DNA of 20,588 nt from Fibrobacteraceae bacterium (GCA_023231365.1 JALNVO010000015.1:1-20588), one strand, 5' to 3'. Shown: positions 1 through 9,013, numbered from the stretch's first letter. Numbers and translations are program-made. The notes: a model not told the origin generated them from the letters alone.

Positions 1-312
1 AATGATCAGCAATGGCTCGTCGTCATTCACATAAGGGAGAACGAGGCTCACCGCCTCGCCGAGCCCCTGCGGATCGCTCTGCAGCACGCAGCGGGTGCTG
101 CCCCACCGCATGCTTTTCAAATGATTTTCCACAGCGCCCGCCCTGTACCCCGTAATGAACAGGCGTTCCGAAACACCGGGCAAGGAAAGCGTCGATTCCA
201 CGATATAATCAAGAATCGTCTTGCCCGCCACGGGCAAAAGGCACTTGGGGAGTTCCAGCGTAAAGGGTTTCAGGCGCGTGCCCAGCCCCGCCACCGGAAA
301 AACAATCTTCAT
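1..312 (-). CDS. Sugar-1-phosphate nucleotidyltransferase, N-terminal part (cut by window edge)
   Basis: The first 104 codons are present and the gene runs off the left edge. The protein opens MKIVFPVAGLGTRLKPFTLE and continues LPKCLLPVAGK. This is the nucleotide-binding signature of the NTP_transferase family (GxGTRLxPxT, then PKxLLPVAGK), which couples NTP to a sugar 1-phosphate in the cytoplasm. A later GLGEAV segment (about residues 83-88) is also typical of the fold. The ATG at 312 follows a strong AGGAGGGG ribosome site (about 315-322), and the gene starts 30 bp after wzc stops. It would supply an activated sugar to the polysaccharide pathway. The substrate cannot be read from this part. 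It does not look like RmlA, which begins with a GGSGTRL-type motif. Confidence 0.85.
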   Translation of the reverse strand, partial: MKIVFPVAGLGTRLKPFTLELPKCLLPVAGKTILDYIVESTLSLPGVSERLFITGYRAGAVENHLKSMRWGSTRCVLQSDPQGLGEAVSLVLPYVNDDEPLLII

Positions 313-342
313 ATCCCCTCCTGGATAATGTACATCCGCAAA

Positions 343-2463
343 TCAGACACTCTTGTCGCGGTATCCGTAACCATAGCCGTAACGATGATAATAGCCGTAA
401 CCGCCGCCTTCGTGCTGATACATATTGAGGACAAACGCCTTCGGCAGCGGACCGGACAAACCGCGATCAAGCGATGCGAGGAGATCCAAAATCTCTTCTT
501 CGCCATGCGCCGCATACTTCAGCACGCAAAGCGCGAAGTCCGCGCTGCGCTCGATCAGCAATGCATCGGAGCACTGCGCCACAGGCGGAGTATCGATGAT
601 GATGATATCATATTTCGTACGCAGCTCTTTCACAAAAGAAGCGAAGACATCCGCACTCAGCAGATCCCCGGGATTCGGGCAGCGCATCCCTGCGCCGAGA
701 ATGTCCAGATTTTCATGGTCCGAGAACAGAGCTTCCTCAACGGAAGCGCGCCGGAGCAGGACATCGCTCAACCCCTTCGTGTGGCGGCTCCGAAGATAGC
801 CACGGCGGATATCGGCGTCAATAAGGAGCGTCTTCTTATGAATCATCGAAAAGGACGCGGCGATATTTGAGGAAACCAGACTCTTCCCCACATCTTGGAC
901 AACGCCGGTGACCATGATGACTTTCTGCCCCTTGCCGCACACGGAAAAATCCAAAGCGGTACGGAGCGCGCGGATTCCTTCGGAGAACGGCCTGTCAGGA
1001 TTCGTCATCACATAAGGTGAAATCACCGGCGAACCCTTAGGGAGACCGGGAATTTTCGGAAGCTTCGCATACACGGAAAGTCCCGTAGCAGATTCGATTT
1101 CCATCGCGCTCTTCATGCCGCGGTGTAACGACCTTTCCAAAAGAATCAGCAGGCAGCACAAAAACAGGGCACCAGCGACACACCCCGCAAAAATAATCGA
1201 ACGGCGCGGCTTCGTAGGCGCAAGCGCTGGCTCCGCGTAATCGACCACGCGCACATTGCCAACCTCTCCCGCGCGGGCCACGCGGAGCTGCTGCATATTA
1301 TTCAGAAGCATCGTATAAAGATTATTATTGACATCGACGTTTTCCTGAAGGTTCATATAATTCTGTTGCATCACCGGTAAGCCGGATGCGGAAACGTTCA
1401 GCTGTGAAAGCGAAGTCAGCAAGGCGCGCTCCTGCGAAGCAATCGTCTGCACTTCCGGATGATCGTCCCGGAAAAGGCGCTGCGCATCCTTCTTCTTTTG
1501 TTCCAGATCAATGAGCTGCTGCTGCAATTGCGTCTTCTTATCCAGCAACAAGCGCGTTTCCGCATTCAAGTCCACAGAGCCGTTCTTATCCCGGAAAGCA
1601 GTCAGGGCGCTTTCGGCACTGTCCACCTTCGCCTTGACCGCGGGCAGCTGCTGCTCCAAAAAAGCGAGCGTCTTCGCCGCTTCCGCGCTGTGCTTTTCCA
1701 CATTCTGGTGCACATACATGTTCGCGACACTGTTGAGCTCACTCACACACTCATCAGGATAACGGCAGGTGATCGTAGCCTGAAGAATGCCGGATTTTTT
1801 CCCGACTTCTTCAACGGATAATCTCTTCTGAAGATCCGCAATTGCCGTCTGCACGGGAATGGCACGCAGAGCGAAAGTCTCCCCGCCGCGGACTTCCATC
1901 GACTTCACCCAGATGGCAATGGAATCCCCATGATAAACGGCACGGCAAACGTTTCCGACTGCCCCGCGCAGAATCACGGAGCCATCCGGATCCAGGACTT
2001 CGAATTTGTCTGCATTGACGGCCCGCGCACGAAATTTTTCCCCGGAAGGAAGCTGGAGGTATTCCAGATCCATGCGCCCTTCACGGCGCAAGAGTCTATC
2101 GAACTTATTATCGGGAACCGCGGAGTAACGGAGAGCGACTTCCGTGACGACAGGAGCGAGCACCATGCGGCTCTTAATGAGCGCGATTTCCGCCTCCGCC
2201 GGGGACTGCATATCCAAAAGCTCGCCCATTTCGCCCATAGCCAAACCTGCATTGTTCCCTTCTTCATCCACCTGAAGCAGGATGTCGCTCGTATAAGAAT
2301 CCCGCGGCCAGGAAGCGGCGAACAAGCCGACACCGACACCGAGGATGGCGCTCGCGACAAGAAAAGGCCAGCGGCGAAGGAGAGCCATCACCACGCTGAG
2401 GATATCGATGCCATCGTCATTATCCTGCGGCACCATCGCTGGCACCCTATTTTCATTGGACAT
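343..2463 (-). CDS. wzc: Wzc-type polysaccharide co-polymerase / BY-tyrosine kinase
   Basis: A 706-residue inner-membrane protein that controls chain length and export of capsule or exopolysaccharide by cycles of tyrosine autophosphorylation. Residues 15-110 look like a Wzz domain with a first membrane segment at about 33-50. A periplasmic coiled-coil-rich region covers about 255-400, and a second membrane segment lies at about 422-443 after a proline-containing stretch (PALAPTKP). The cytoplasmic kinase has Walker A GVVQDVGKS (520-528), Walker A' LLIDADIRRG (546-555) and Walker B IIIIDTPP (620-627). The tail (682-701) carries eight tyrosines in Gly-Tyr repeats, the expected phosphorylation cluster. 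Fusion of both domains is the Gram-negative arrangement. The ATG at 2463 has only a weak AGG upstream. It is the GC-rich neighbour of the nucleotidyltransferase. Confidence 0.95.
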   Translation of the reverse strand: MSNENRVPAMVPQDNDDGIDILSVVMALLRRWPFLVASAILGVGVGLFAASWPRDSYTSDILLQVDEEGNNAGLAMGEMGELLDMQSPAEAEIALIKSRMVLAPVVTEVALRYSAVPDNKFDRLLRREGRMDLEYLQLPSGEKFRARAVNADKFEVLDPDGSVILRGAVGNVCRAVYHGDSIAIWVKSMEVRGGETFALRAIPVQTAIADLQKRLSVEEVGKKSGILQATITCRYPDECVSELNSVANMYVHQNVEKHSAEAAKTLAFLEQQLPAVKAKVDSAESALTAFRDKNGSVDLNAETRLLLDKKTQLQQQLIDLEQKKKDAQRLFRDDHPEVQTIASQERALLTSLSQLNVSASGLPVMQQNYMNLQENVDVNNNLYTMLLNNMQQLRVARAGEVGNVRVVDYAEPALAPTKPRRSIIFAGCVAGALFLCCLLILLERSLHRGMKSAMEIESATGLSVYAKLPKIPGLPKGSPVISPYVMTNPDRPFSEGIRALRTALDFSVCGKGQKVIMVTGVVQDVGKSLVSSNIAASFSMIHKKTLLIDADIRRGYLRSRHTKGLSDVLLRRASVEEALFSDHENLDILGAGMRCPNPGDLLSADVFASFVKELRTKYDIIIIDTPPVAQCSDALLIERSADFALCVLKYAAHGEEEILDLLASLDRGLSGPLPKAFVLNMYQHEGGGYGYYHRYGYGYGYRDKSV

Positions 2464-2623
2464 ATTTATTGCAAACCTGTTTTAAGAGATATTATTCCAA
2501 ACACTCACCATAGTCGTCTTTAAAACCACTCTGTGAAATCATCTTATAACCGACAAATTTATCAATTTTAGTAATGATACAAGCTCTTGGCGACCGGGAA
2601 ATAATAGGTTCCTCGGCTTAAAA
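2464..2623. other. Intergenic gap between epimerase and wzc
   Basis: This 160-base AT-rich gap is the longest in the downstream half of the locus and could hold a promoter or leader for wzc. I looked for -35/-10 pairs on the minus strand and found none with good spacing. No convincing terminator hairpin or small ORF is visible. Confidence 0.4.
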
Positions 2624-3643
2624 TTATTCCAGGCACATTCCCCGGTTATCTTTGAACCAATCCGCGAGAGCATCTTCAAATGTGTATTTAAAAGGATATC
2701 CGCAAGCCTTTAGTTTCTCGCCACTGATATTCGTGCTAATCATCAGCTTCTTTACGCGGGCAGGGCAGATTCCCATGGGAGCGCCGAAGCAACCGATCAT
2801 CGCAGCCGCCGGGAGCAAAACCTTTGACGGCACATAAGGAATATAAGTCTTAAGCCCGGTGACTTTTTTCATGGCATTGCAGATGTGCTCGATTGTGTAA
2901 GCGGGCTCATAGCAGCAATTATAAAGTTCCACGCCATGCGGATGGTTCCTGAGCCGATATAGCATAAAATTCACCAGCTCTTTCACATAAATGCAAGCCT
3001 TGATCGTATCCTTACGGCCCGGATATGCGAATTTGTGCTTACGAATGCCCCAGTAGAGGCGGGTGAAATTGCCATTCTCGCCCCTGCCGAAGACTACTCC
3101 CGGCCGCAGAATCGTAAGCTGACGATTCTCCGCGTCGCGGGCCTGCCAAATCTGATGAACCTTTTCCGCCACAAGCTTGGAAATTCCATAGGGAGTATTC
3201 GGGGACGGAAGCGTCGTTTCCTTTTTCAATTCTTCCGCAGCTCCGTAAGGCGCTATAGATGACGTGAACACGATTCTTTTTATCCCAAACTTTTCGGCAA
3301 AGGCTGTCACATTCTCCGCGCCACGGATATTCGTTTCAAAATAATCATAATCGGGCGAACCCGGCGTTCTATGCACAGCCGCGAAGTTGAAGATGACATC
3401 ATCCGGCGTGGGCGTGAAAGGAAGGCCATCAATGGGATTACGCACATCGCACTTGATAAAAGTCGAGCCAAGCATTTCCCCTTCGCAAAGGGGAGAATGA
3501 TACTTGCCCGGTACCAACGCGAGCGGATTCCCCGGTTTTACAATGTCCAAGTTCCAAACCTTGGCTTTGGAATCTTCCGTAAGCAGCAGTTTGGTTAAAT
3601 GCGTACCGATGAAACCAGTACCACCTGTGATTATGTAATTCAT
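2624..3643 (-). CDS. NAD-dependent sugar-nucleotide epimerase/dehydratase (extended SDR)
   Basis: A 339-residue cytoplasmic extended short-chain dehydrogenase acting on a nucleotide sugar. It has the NAD-binding glycine motif GGTGFIG (7-13), an acidic residue near the end of the second strand, FTSSIAPYG (126-134) holding the catalytic Ser region, and the catalytic YGISK (Y152, K156). Length matches GalE/WbpP-like epimerases. The ATG at 3643 follows AAGGGGGTGAG, a good ribosome site. It lies upstream of wzc in the GC-rich, probably conserved flank of the locus. The exact reaction (4-epimerase, 4,6-dehydratase or 4-reductase) cannot be read from motifs. It could supply the keto-sugar that the aminotransferase needs, but this is inference. 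Confidence 0.88.
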   Translation of the reverse strand: MNYIITGGTGFIGTHLTKLLLTEDSKAKVWNLDIVKPGNPLALVPGKYHSPLCEGEMLGSTFIKCDVRNPIDGLPFTPTPDDVIFNFAAVHRTPGSPDYDYFETNIRGAENVTAFAEKFGIKRIVFTSSIAPYGAAEELKKETTLPSPNTPYGISKLVAEKVHQIWQARDAENRQLTILRPGVVFGRGENGNFTRLYWGIRKHKFAYPGRKDTIKACIYVKELVNFMLYRLRNHPHGVELYNCCYEPAYTIEHICNAMKKVTGLKTYIPYVPSKVLLPAAAMIGCFGAPMGICPARVKKLMISTNISGEKLKACGYPFKYTFEDALADWFKDNRGMCLE

Positions 3644-3694
3644 AAGCTCACCCCCTTCAGCGACATAGAAAAACGTAGCTATTCATTTCTCAAA

Positions 3695-4555
3695 TTAACT
3701 TATTTCTTTCAAAACAATTTTGTAAATACGAAGCGCATTTAAAATACAACTATATCTAAATAGATGTCTTTCTCGCGATGACTTGAAAATTTGCTTCGTT
3801 GACACGTATTCTTTGTGATATACGGACAAACTCGGATCAAACACGGTTTTCAACCCATTTCTTAAACATTTTGCAAAAAGAATATCCTCTTCAGCATACA
3901 AAAAAGTTCGCGGATCAAATCCATGAAAAATCATAAAATATTTCTTTGAAAAGATCAAGCAGCAGCCATGCAACCAACAATTTTCTTTCAATTCAGGAAT
4001 TTTTTTCTTTTTTTGTTTAAACAAACTTTTAGCACATGAAAAAAGATTCAAGCAAAAATGCATATGCATTTTTGCCAACATCCGCTTAATGCGTATCTTT
4101 CTCTCGTAATTCAGTAGCCTTTCTCCATCGAGAATTTTTTGAGAGCCAGGGCTCAATTCACAAATTCCTTGAGGCGTATAAATGAGAGGTCCAAGAACGG
4201 CAAAATTATTTCTATGATAAGACTCCTGGATAAGTTTACAAAATTTTCGTTGTTTAAGTAGAACATCATTATTCAAAACAACAATAAAATCATCATATCC
4301 TTGTCTTCTTGCCATCTGTATTCCAATATTATTTCCTCGAGCAAATCCCATATTTTCTTTATTACATATGACACAAATGTCATCATCAAATTTGTATTTA
4401 GAAGTCAATAGCTTCCCCGACTCATTTGATGACGCGTTATCAACAATATATATTCTATATTTAAATCCATAAATGCTATCTCTGATAGATTGAACACATT
4501 CTTCCGTATCTTCTGATAAAATATAGTGTAAAATAACAAATGCAAATTTTTCCAT
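3695..4555 (-). CDS. Family 2 glycosyltransferase
   Basis: A 286-residue GT-A-fold transferase that adds one sugar to the growing lipid-linked repeat unit at the cytoplasmic face of the membrane. Visible features are the N-terminal FVILHY strand, IVDNASSNES (37-46) for nucleotide binding, ENMGFARGNN (67-76), the metal-binding LNND (94-97) in place of DXD, and a late AEEDILF (221-227) that supplies the acidic base region. Together these resemble rhamnosyltransferase-like GT2 enzymes (WbbL group). An in-frame start 14 codons further upstream is possible, but I chose the ATG at 4555 because GGGAG lies just before it and it follows the polymerase stop by 2 bases. Composition is AT-rich. Donor sugar and linkage are unknown. 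Confidence 0.9.
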   Translation of the reverse strand: MEKFAFVILHYILSEDTEECVQSIRDSIYGFKYRIYIVDNASSNESGKLLTSKYKFDDDICVICNKENMGFARGNNIGIQMARRQGYDDFIVVLNNDVLLKQRKFCKLIQESYHRNNFAVLGPLIYTPQGICELSPGSQKILDGERLLNYERKIRIKRMLAKMHMHFCLNLFSCAKSLFKQKKKKIPELKENCWLHGCCLIFSKKYFMIFHGFDPRTFLYAEEDILFAKCLRNGLKTVFDPSLSVYHKEYVSTKQIFKSSRERHLFRYSCILNALRIYKIVLKEIS

Positions 4556-4557
4556 AT

Positions 4558-5619
4558 TCACTCCCAATAAAAATTGTAAGGAACAATGCCAAACCATTGC
4601 GGCCTAAATAAATTAACAATAAAAAAGAACGCCAAACCAAACATTAAAAACAAAAATGAAAGCTGCATTTTTGTATATTTGCCACAAACGTTTCTAAGCG
4701 TCCATGCAATAGAGATTAAGCCGAAAAAAGAAAAATAATGCAAAAGCCGGCCAAAAATATTCACCTGCATATATAAAGCATCAACAACAACAAGAATAAA
4801 ACTCATATGCAAGAGAAAAGAATTGCGATCCAATGACTTTCTTTTTCTGGAAACAAGATAATAGGAAAAAGCGAAAATAAAGTCTCTGAGGAAAATGAAT
4901 AATGTTCCGTAATAATTTTCTTTTGCAAACTCTGATTCAGCATATCCGGCATATCGATCTATAACTGAAGTTACAGATGAAAAAAAAGTTTTCGCACCAA
5001 TAAAAGAAAAAGTCGCAATCAGTAGATAAACAACAAGGACTTTCTCATTAAAAGGAGCTCTCAATAACGGAATATAAATCAAACAAATCCATGCGGATGA
5101 ATGAAATAATGAGGCCAAAAAAACAAATCCAAGGAAAAAAAACATTTTCCTTTCAAGCAAAAATGGGATGCCAGCCATAACAAGCGCAATAGCAAGAGAT
5201 TGCCGCATTCCAGACATATACATTGAACAGAAAGGAAAAGATATAAAGCAGAAAACCGACCAAAAATATGATGAGGAATACTTTGAGATAAACCTGAAAA
5301 CAGAAGTCAAAATAACTACCGATGAAACAATCAACAGAATTTGAGGATTTTTAGAAACAAGAGACAGCCATTTCATTAAACAAAGGAAGCCCTTTTCATA
5401 TCTGGATTCCCAAAGCCATTCTAGCGAAACATCAACAACATTTTTAAACGAGTCGACATATTGCCATGTATCCGTGCCAACGCTCTCACGTCTTAACGAA
5501 AAAAGAAGCAGAAAATAGCAGAAGAAGAAAAATAACCATACTTTTTTGTATATTCTTCCATTGCCTTTGTTGAGAACATAAACAAAAAGTAATATATATG
5601 CAAAAATATAAACTAGCAT
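4558..5619 (-). CDS. wzy: EpsG-family polysaccharide polymerase (Wzy-like)
   Basis: A 353-residue hydrophobic protein with about ten membrane segments. It carries SLRRESVGTDTWQY (41-54), matching the conserved (R)xxxVGTDtxxY motif of the EpsG family of O-antigen/exopolysaccharide polymerases. It would polymerise undecaprenyl-linked repeat units at the periplasmic face of the inner membrane. It starts 4 bases after the stop of the GT4 gene, and its own stop is 2 bases before the next GT2 start, so the three are probably co-translated. Its ribosome site is weak (GAAAG inside the preceding gene). It is AT-rich, as is usual for Wzy. Assignment rests on the motif, topology and locus; it is the only polymerase candidate in the window. 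Confidence 0.85.
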   Translation of the reverse strand: MLVYIFAYILLFVYVLNKGNGRIYKKVWLFFFFCYFLLLFSLRRESVGTDTWQYVDSFKNVVDVSLEWLWESRYEKGFLCLMKWLSLVSKNPQILLIVSSVVILTSVFRFISKYSSSYFWSVFCFISFPFCSMYMSGMRQSLAIALVMAGIPFLLERKMFFFLGFVFLASLFHSSAWICLIYIPLLRAPFNEKVLVVYLLIATFSFIGAKTFFSSVTSVIDRYAGYAESEFAKENYYGTLFIFLRDFIFAFSYYLVSRKRKSLDRNSFLLHMSFILVVVDALYMQVNIFGRLLHYFSFFGLISIAWTLRNVCGKYTKMQLSFLFLMFGLAFFFIVNLFRPQWFGIVPYNFYWE

Positions 5620-5623
5620 TAGT

Positions 5624-6724
5624 CTATTTGCTTTCTATAATTTTCTGATATAAACAAATCATTCTTTTTTTCTGTATATTTATATCATATTGTTCTTTTT
5701 TTATTGGTTCTATCCAATGTCGAGGTTTCTTATGCATTATTAATTCATCTATTTTTCCTGCCCAATATTGGCTACTTTTTTCCAAAGATAAAGGGATAAA
5801 TAAATTTGAAATCGACGCTTCTTTAGGAACAACATCAGAAGCAAATGTAGGCAACCCCGAGCATTGAGCTTCAACATAAACTAATCCAAGTCCCTCAGCC
5901 TTTGATGGCAAAAGAAAAATATCAAAAGCGGAATAGTAGTCAGGAATTTGATTGTTACTTTCTATAAATCTTACATAAGAGCCACATCCTTTCCCTTCTG
6001 CATACGATTTTACATTATTTCTTTCTGGCCCATCACCAATCCACCATAATTCAATATTGCTATTAATTTGCCTAAGTTCTCGAATCACATCAATCACAAA
6101 GTAGGGATTTTTCAATAAAATCATTCGAGCCACACATCCAACAATAATCACCTCGTCTGATACTAAATATGAATTTCTAATTTCCGCTCGCTTCTTTTTA
6201 TCAAACTCAAATTTTTTTAGATCAAAAGCATTCATTATTATTTCAAATTTTCTAGAAGCAAACAAATATTTCCCTGCTTTTTCAGAGCAAGCAAATCTAT
6301 AGTTTGAAAGAATAACTGAAACTTTACAAAAAAAGAAATCACATAGCCTTTTCAAAAATATTCCGTTAAATTTGATTTCATGTATGTGAAGGATTCGAGC
6401 CCCACAGCCGCCCAAAATAGACATTAAAAAAATTAAAGGACCTATTGTTGGTGTATGGACATGAACAATTGCATATTTTTTTTTATAGAAAAGATTAAAC
6501 AAAGAAAAAAACACCTTGAAAGGATTATGGCCTAATTCGGAGAGGCAATAAACCTCTGCCCCCATCTTTTTTACATATTCAACTCTAGATGGTTTTATAT
6601 TTCTAACCATCAAAAAATCAATTTTATAGTATTCATTCTGAATGGAATTAAAATAATTAATTACACTACACGCAATGCCATTTGCAAAGCTCAAGGATGG
6701 CACAACCATTAAAATCGATTTCAC
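5624..6724 (-). CDS. Family 4 glycosyltransferase (GT-B, GTG start)
   Basis: A 366-residue retaining glycosyltransferase. The N-terminal half starts with ILMVVPSLSFANGIA (4-18), a glycine-containing loop typical of EpsF/CapM-like enzymes, followed by VHVHTPTIGP (88-97). The C-terminal half has VGCVARMILLKNP (195-207), WWIGDGPER (227-235) and the E-X7-E pair E277/E285 in EGLGLVYVE, which binds the donor nucleotide sugar. An ATG lies 18 codons upstream, but that region is inside the preceding FrhB-like gene. The GTG at 6724 is preceded by AAAGGAAGG at 5 bases and overlaps the upstream stop as GTGA, so I take it as the start. The enzyme works at the cytoplasmic side on the lipid-linked repeat unit. 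Donor unknown. Confidence 0.92.
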   Translation of the reverse strand: MKSILMVVPSLSFANGIACSVINYFNSIQNEYYKIDFLMVRNIKPSRVEYVKKMGAEVYCLSELGHNPFKVFFSLFNLFYKKKYAIVHVHTPTIGPLIFLMSILGGCGARILHIHEIKFNGIFLKRLCDFFFCKVSVILSNYRFACSEKAGKYLFASRKFEIIMNAFDLKKFEFDKKKRAEIRNSYLVSDEVIIVGCVARMILLKNPYFVIDVIRELRQINSNIELWWIGDGPERNNVKSYAEGKGCGSYVRFIESNNQIPDYYSAFDIFLLPSKAEGLGLVYVEAQCSGLPTFASDVVPKEASISNLFIPLSLEKSSQYWAGKIDELIMHKKPRHWIEPIKKEQYDINIQKKRMICLYQKIIESK

Positions 6725-7917
6725 GTCCGCCTTCCTTTGAAAAAGAATCGGACTCGATTCAATCGAATTCGAATACATTTAGGTATATGATTTTTTATTA
6801 AGGCAAATAAATATTCATTTCCGCGCAATTTTATTTTTGACGCATATTCTTCAAATGATAAATAGTCTATCCCATTATATATGAATTTTCTACATTTTGG
6901 CATAATGGTTGGTTTAACTAAATTATAATTTCGCATGGATATTTTTTCTACTCCAGAGTCAACATATTCTAAATATTCTTTCACTTTAGCCCAGAATGCT
7001 AGCGCATTTTCTGTATTTAACAAAACGCAACTTGCGCCTTTTGAGCTATAAAAATCAGGATGAAATACTTCTACTCCCCAAAAATCGCCCAACGTAATGT
7101 CCGCACATCGATTAATATTTGCATAATGACAGGCATAGCAAGAATATCGATAAGTTTTTCCTCTCAAAAAGCTTGCGTAATAAGGATCAACGTCAGCTTG
7201 AATGGGAAAATCTTCTGTTCTTGCTAAATACCCCCATCCTTTGCTTTTATCCCTAAAACGATATTCTAAAATCGATTTTCCCCTTTTTTCAGACAACCAA
7301 TCAATATATTTACCGAACAATTTCTGACTTGGCGTTCCATGGCAGAGAATTTCTACAGTAAGCAGGTTTTCATAATCTTTATTCAAAAATTTTATGAGCC
7401 CGGCTATTTGGCAGGGGGTTCCAGAAAAGAGGACAAACCGCCCTTGTTTCAAAAATGTTTGAGTCTCCTTATAAACTGTATTCGTGTCACTAGCTACATA
7501 TTTAGATCCACGTAAACGAGCCAGTTCCTTTTCATCAGTTACAAAAATATGTTTTGCGATTAACTTGTCATCAAAAGCACAGCCACACACAACACCGCCA
7601 TTTTTCAAGGCAAGCAAAGCAAGAGCCGAGAAAACGCCGCCACTCGATGACCGTTTCAAAATAGAATCATCTTTTATTCTAGCCGCATACGCAATAGATT
7701 TGTCAAGTTTTATACGAATAGCAGGCTTTTCTATCCAAGGACATCTTGATACACACAAGCCACAATTGACACATCTAGATTCATCCACAACCGGGTATCG
7801 AAAGCCTTCCTCATTTTCTTGCATTGATATGCAATGTTGAGGACAAATTTGTTCACAGCTACGACACCCGCAGCAGTCTTCTGTTTTATTAATTTCAATG
7901 TGCTTTTTCTGCTGCAT
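6721..7917 (-). CDS. FrhB-like 4Fe-4S flavoprotein (coenzyme F420 hydrogenase/dehydrogenase beta-subunit family)
   Basis: A 398-residue soluble redox protein. It starts with two ferredoxin clusters, C15xxC18xxC21xxxC25P and C49xxC52xxC55xxxC59P. These are followed by the FrhB family segments RSSSGGVFSAL (89-99), SGTPCQIAGL (165-174), EILCHGTPS (189-197) and a later YSCYACHY...DITLGDFWG block. In characterised relatives this family binds FAD and reduces a deazaflavin or ferredoxin partner. In polysaccharide loci it is often found beside pyruvyl transferases, where its job is not established. Here it overlaps the pyruvyl transferase gene by 23 bases and is coupled to the GT4 gene downstream. 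A role in F420 chemistry is unlikely to be safe to infer. I infer a redox step in polysaccharide decoration. Confidence 0.88.
   Translation of the reverse strand: MQQKKHIEINKTEDCCGCRSCEQICPQHCISMQENEEGFRYPVVDESRCVNCGLCVSRCPWIEKPAIRIKLDKSIAYAARIKDDSILKRSSSGGVFSALALLALKNGGVVCGCAFDDKLIAKHIFVTDEKELARLRGSKYVASDTNTVYKETQTFLKQGRFVLFSGTPCQIAGLIKFLNKDYENLLTVEILCHGTPSQKLFGKYIDWLSEKRGKSILEYRFRDKSKGWGYLARTEDFPIQADVDPYYASFLRGKTYRYSCYACHYANINRCADITLGDFWGVEVFHPDFYSSKGASCVLLNTENALAFWAKVKEYLEYVDSGVEKISMRNYNLVKPTIMPKCRKFIYNGIDYLSFEEYASKIKLRGNEYLFALIKNHIPKCIRIRLNRVRFFFKGRRT
6730..6738 (-). promoter_or_regulatory. Ribosome binding site deciding the GTG start of the GT4 gene
   Basis: The minus strand reads AAAGGAAGG, 5 bases before GTG at 6724. 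The GTG shares bases with the TGA that ends the FrhB-like gene (GTGA), a standard translational-coupling layout. The in-frame ATG at 6778 is therefore unlikely to be the real start. Confidence 0.75.
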
Positions 7918-9013
7918 ACTCTAAAGCCTTGTGAATATACATTAATGATTGCGCTCTTGCCTCATCAAGAAGTATTAATGACTGCTTGTAGTCAATATTT
8001 TTTTTAGACGATTCAACTATATTTCTCGGATTAGCACGCCAGGTAAGTCCAGTCAAAACAAGTATACTTGATAAGCGCGAGCAAAAAAGATGCGGATAAA
8101 AAGGAAAAAACTGTTTTCTAAAATTAATGGAAAACGCCGTAGCGTGGAAAGAATCCGTTAAAACAAAAGTCGCATTAGCAATCAAAGACAACCAATCTTC
8201 CACTTTAGGGCAAACGAAAACCTTACCTTTCCTAATTGGAATTTCATGGAAGCAATAACTTACCGTGTATATTGGCAAATCATATTCCTTACTTAATTGG
8301 CCCGCTGCATTATCTATTTCAGAAGAACGATTTAAATTGTAAACAAATATATACCTTTTCCTTATAAAACGAACTGAAGCTATTTTCCTCCAATCAGCAT
8401 CCATTAGCAAAAGGGTCGGATCCAAGACTTGTTCTCCGTTAAAGCCTAAATCCTTTAGAATCTCAACACCATTAGATTCTCGGACAGATAAAGCGAAGTA
8501 TTTTTTCAAGAGTCTTTTTGTTTCTTCCTTTTCATTCGCATCAAGCTGTTTTTTCCCAAAACTAGCAGCATATGAGAAACAAGGCTTTCCTGGGGGAAGG
8601 AAATCAAAGAAAAAAGTCTTATCTATTTTTTCATTCCACCCAGAATTCCACACTTGATCGCTCCCGGTACAATAGCAATCTGCCAAGGGAGGCTCTTTAG
8701 ACAATTCTTCAAAACTATGATATATTTTTGACAAATGTAACTTTGAAAAAATAAAATTTTGAAAAATATTGTACCTTCTCACATACGAAGGAAACATTAC
8801 CATCTTCGCCACAAGATTTACAACCGGATTTTTCAACACCTCCCTTTTTTGTGAAAGCCGGCACAACATTCCATAAAGCGTCATCCGCTTATCATAATAA
8901 TCAATCACCGTTACAGAATGATTTTCTTTTTCAAAAATACGCTGCGTTGCATAAGCCTGCAAAACAGAGCCATAATTAACAATACGATGAAGAGTTATCA
9001 ATGCTATATTCAT
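7895..9013 (-). CDS. Polysaccharide pyruvyl transferase family protein
   Basis: A 372-residue GT-B-like enzyme of the CsaB/WcaK/PssM family. Members transfer pyruvate from phosphoenolpyruvate to a sugar as a ketal, adding negative charge. Family blocks are NYGSVLQAYA (13-22), CTGSDQVWNSG (115-125), FSYAASFG (146-153), SVRESNG (176-182), VLDPTLLL (196-203) and VLTDSFHATAFSI (284-296), the last carrying the conserved DSFH histidine. The ATG at 9013 shares ATGA with the end of the GT2 gene upstream, with AGGA just before it. Its end overlaps the FrhB-like start. Motif coverage is complete, so the gene looks intact. Some family members act in other transfers, so the pyruvyl product is inferred from the family. 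Confidence 0.9.
   Translation of the reverse strand: MNIALITLHRIVNYGSVLQAYATQRIFEKENHSVTVIDYYDKRMTLYGMLCRLSQKREVLKNPVVNLVAKMVMFPSYVRRYNIFQNFIFSKLHLSKIYHSFEELSKEPPLADCYCTGSDQVWNSGWNEKIDKTFFFDFLPPGKPCFSYAASFGKKQLDANEKEETKRLLKKYFALSVRESNGVEILKDLGFNGEQVLDPTLLLMDADWRKIASVRFIRKRYIFVYNLNRSSEIDNAAGQLSKEYDLPIYTVSYCFHEIPIRKGKVFVCPKVEDWLSLIANATFVLTDSFHATAFSINFRKQFFPFYPHLFCSRLSSILVLTGLTWRANPRNIVESSKKNIDYKQSLILLDEARAQSLMYIHKALEYAAEKAH

Noticed and set aside
121..870. A 249-codon plus-strand ORF opposite the nucleotidyltransferase and wzc
   Set aside because: It crosses two genes with clear motifs on the other strand and its product is His/Arg-rich shadow sequence.
1930..2523. A 197-codon plus-strand ORF opposite wzc
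   Set aside because: Shadow of the Wzz domain region; no recognisable motif.
4556..4597. A 14-codon N-terminal extension of the GT2 gene
   Set aside because: It would run into the polymerase gene; the ATG at 4555 has GGGAG and begins exactly at the conserved first strand.
6725..6778. An upstream in-frame ATG extension of the GT4 gene
   Set aside because: It lies inside the FrhB-like gene and lacks a ribosome site; GTG at 6724 has AAAGGAAGG and a GTGA overlap.
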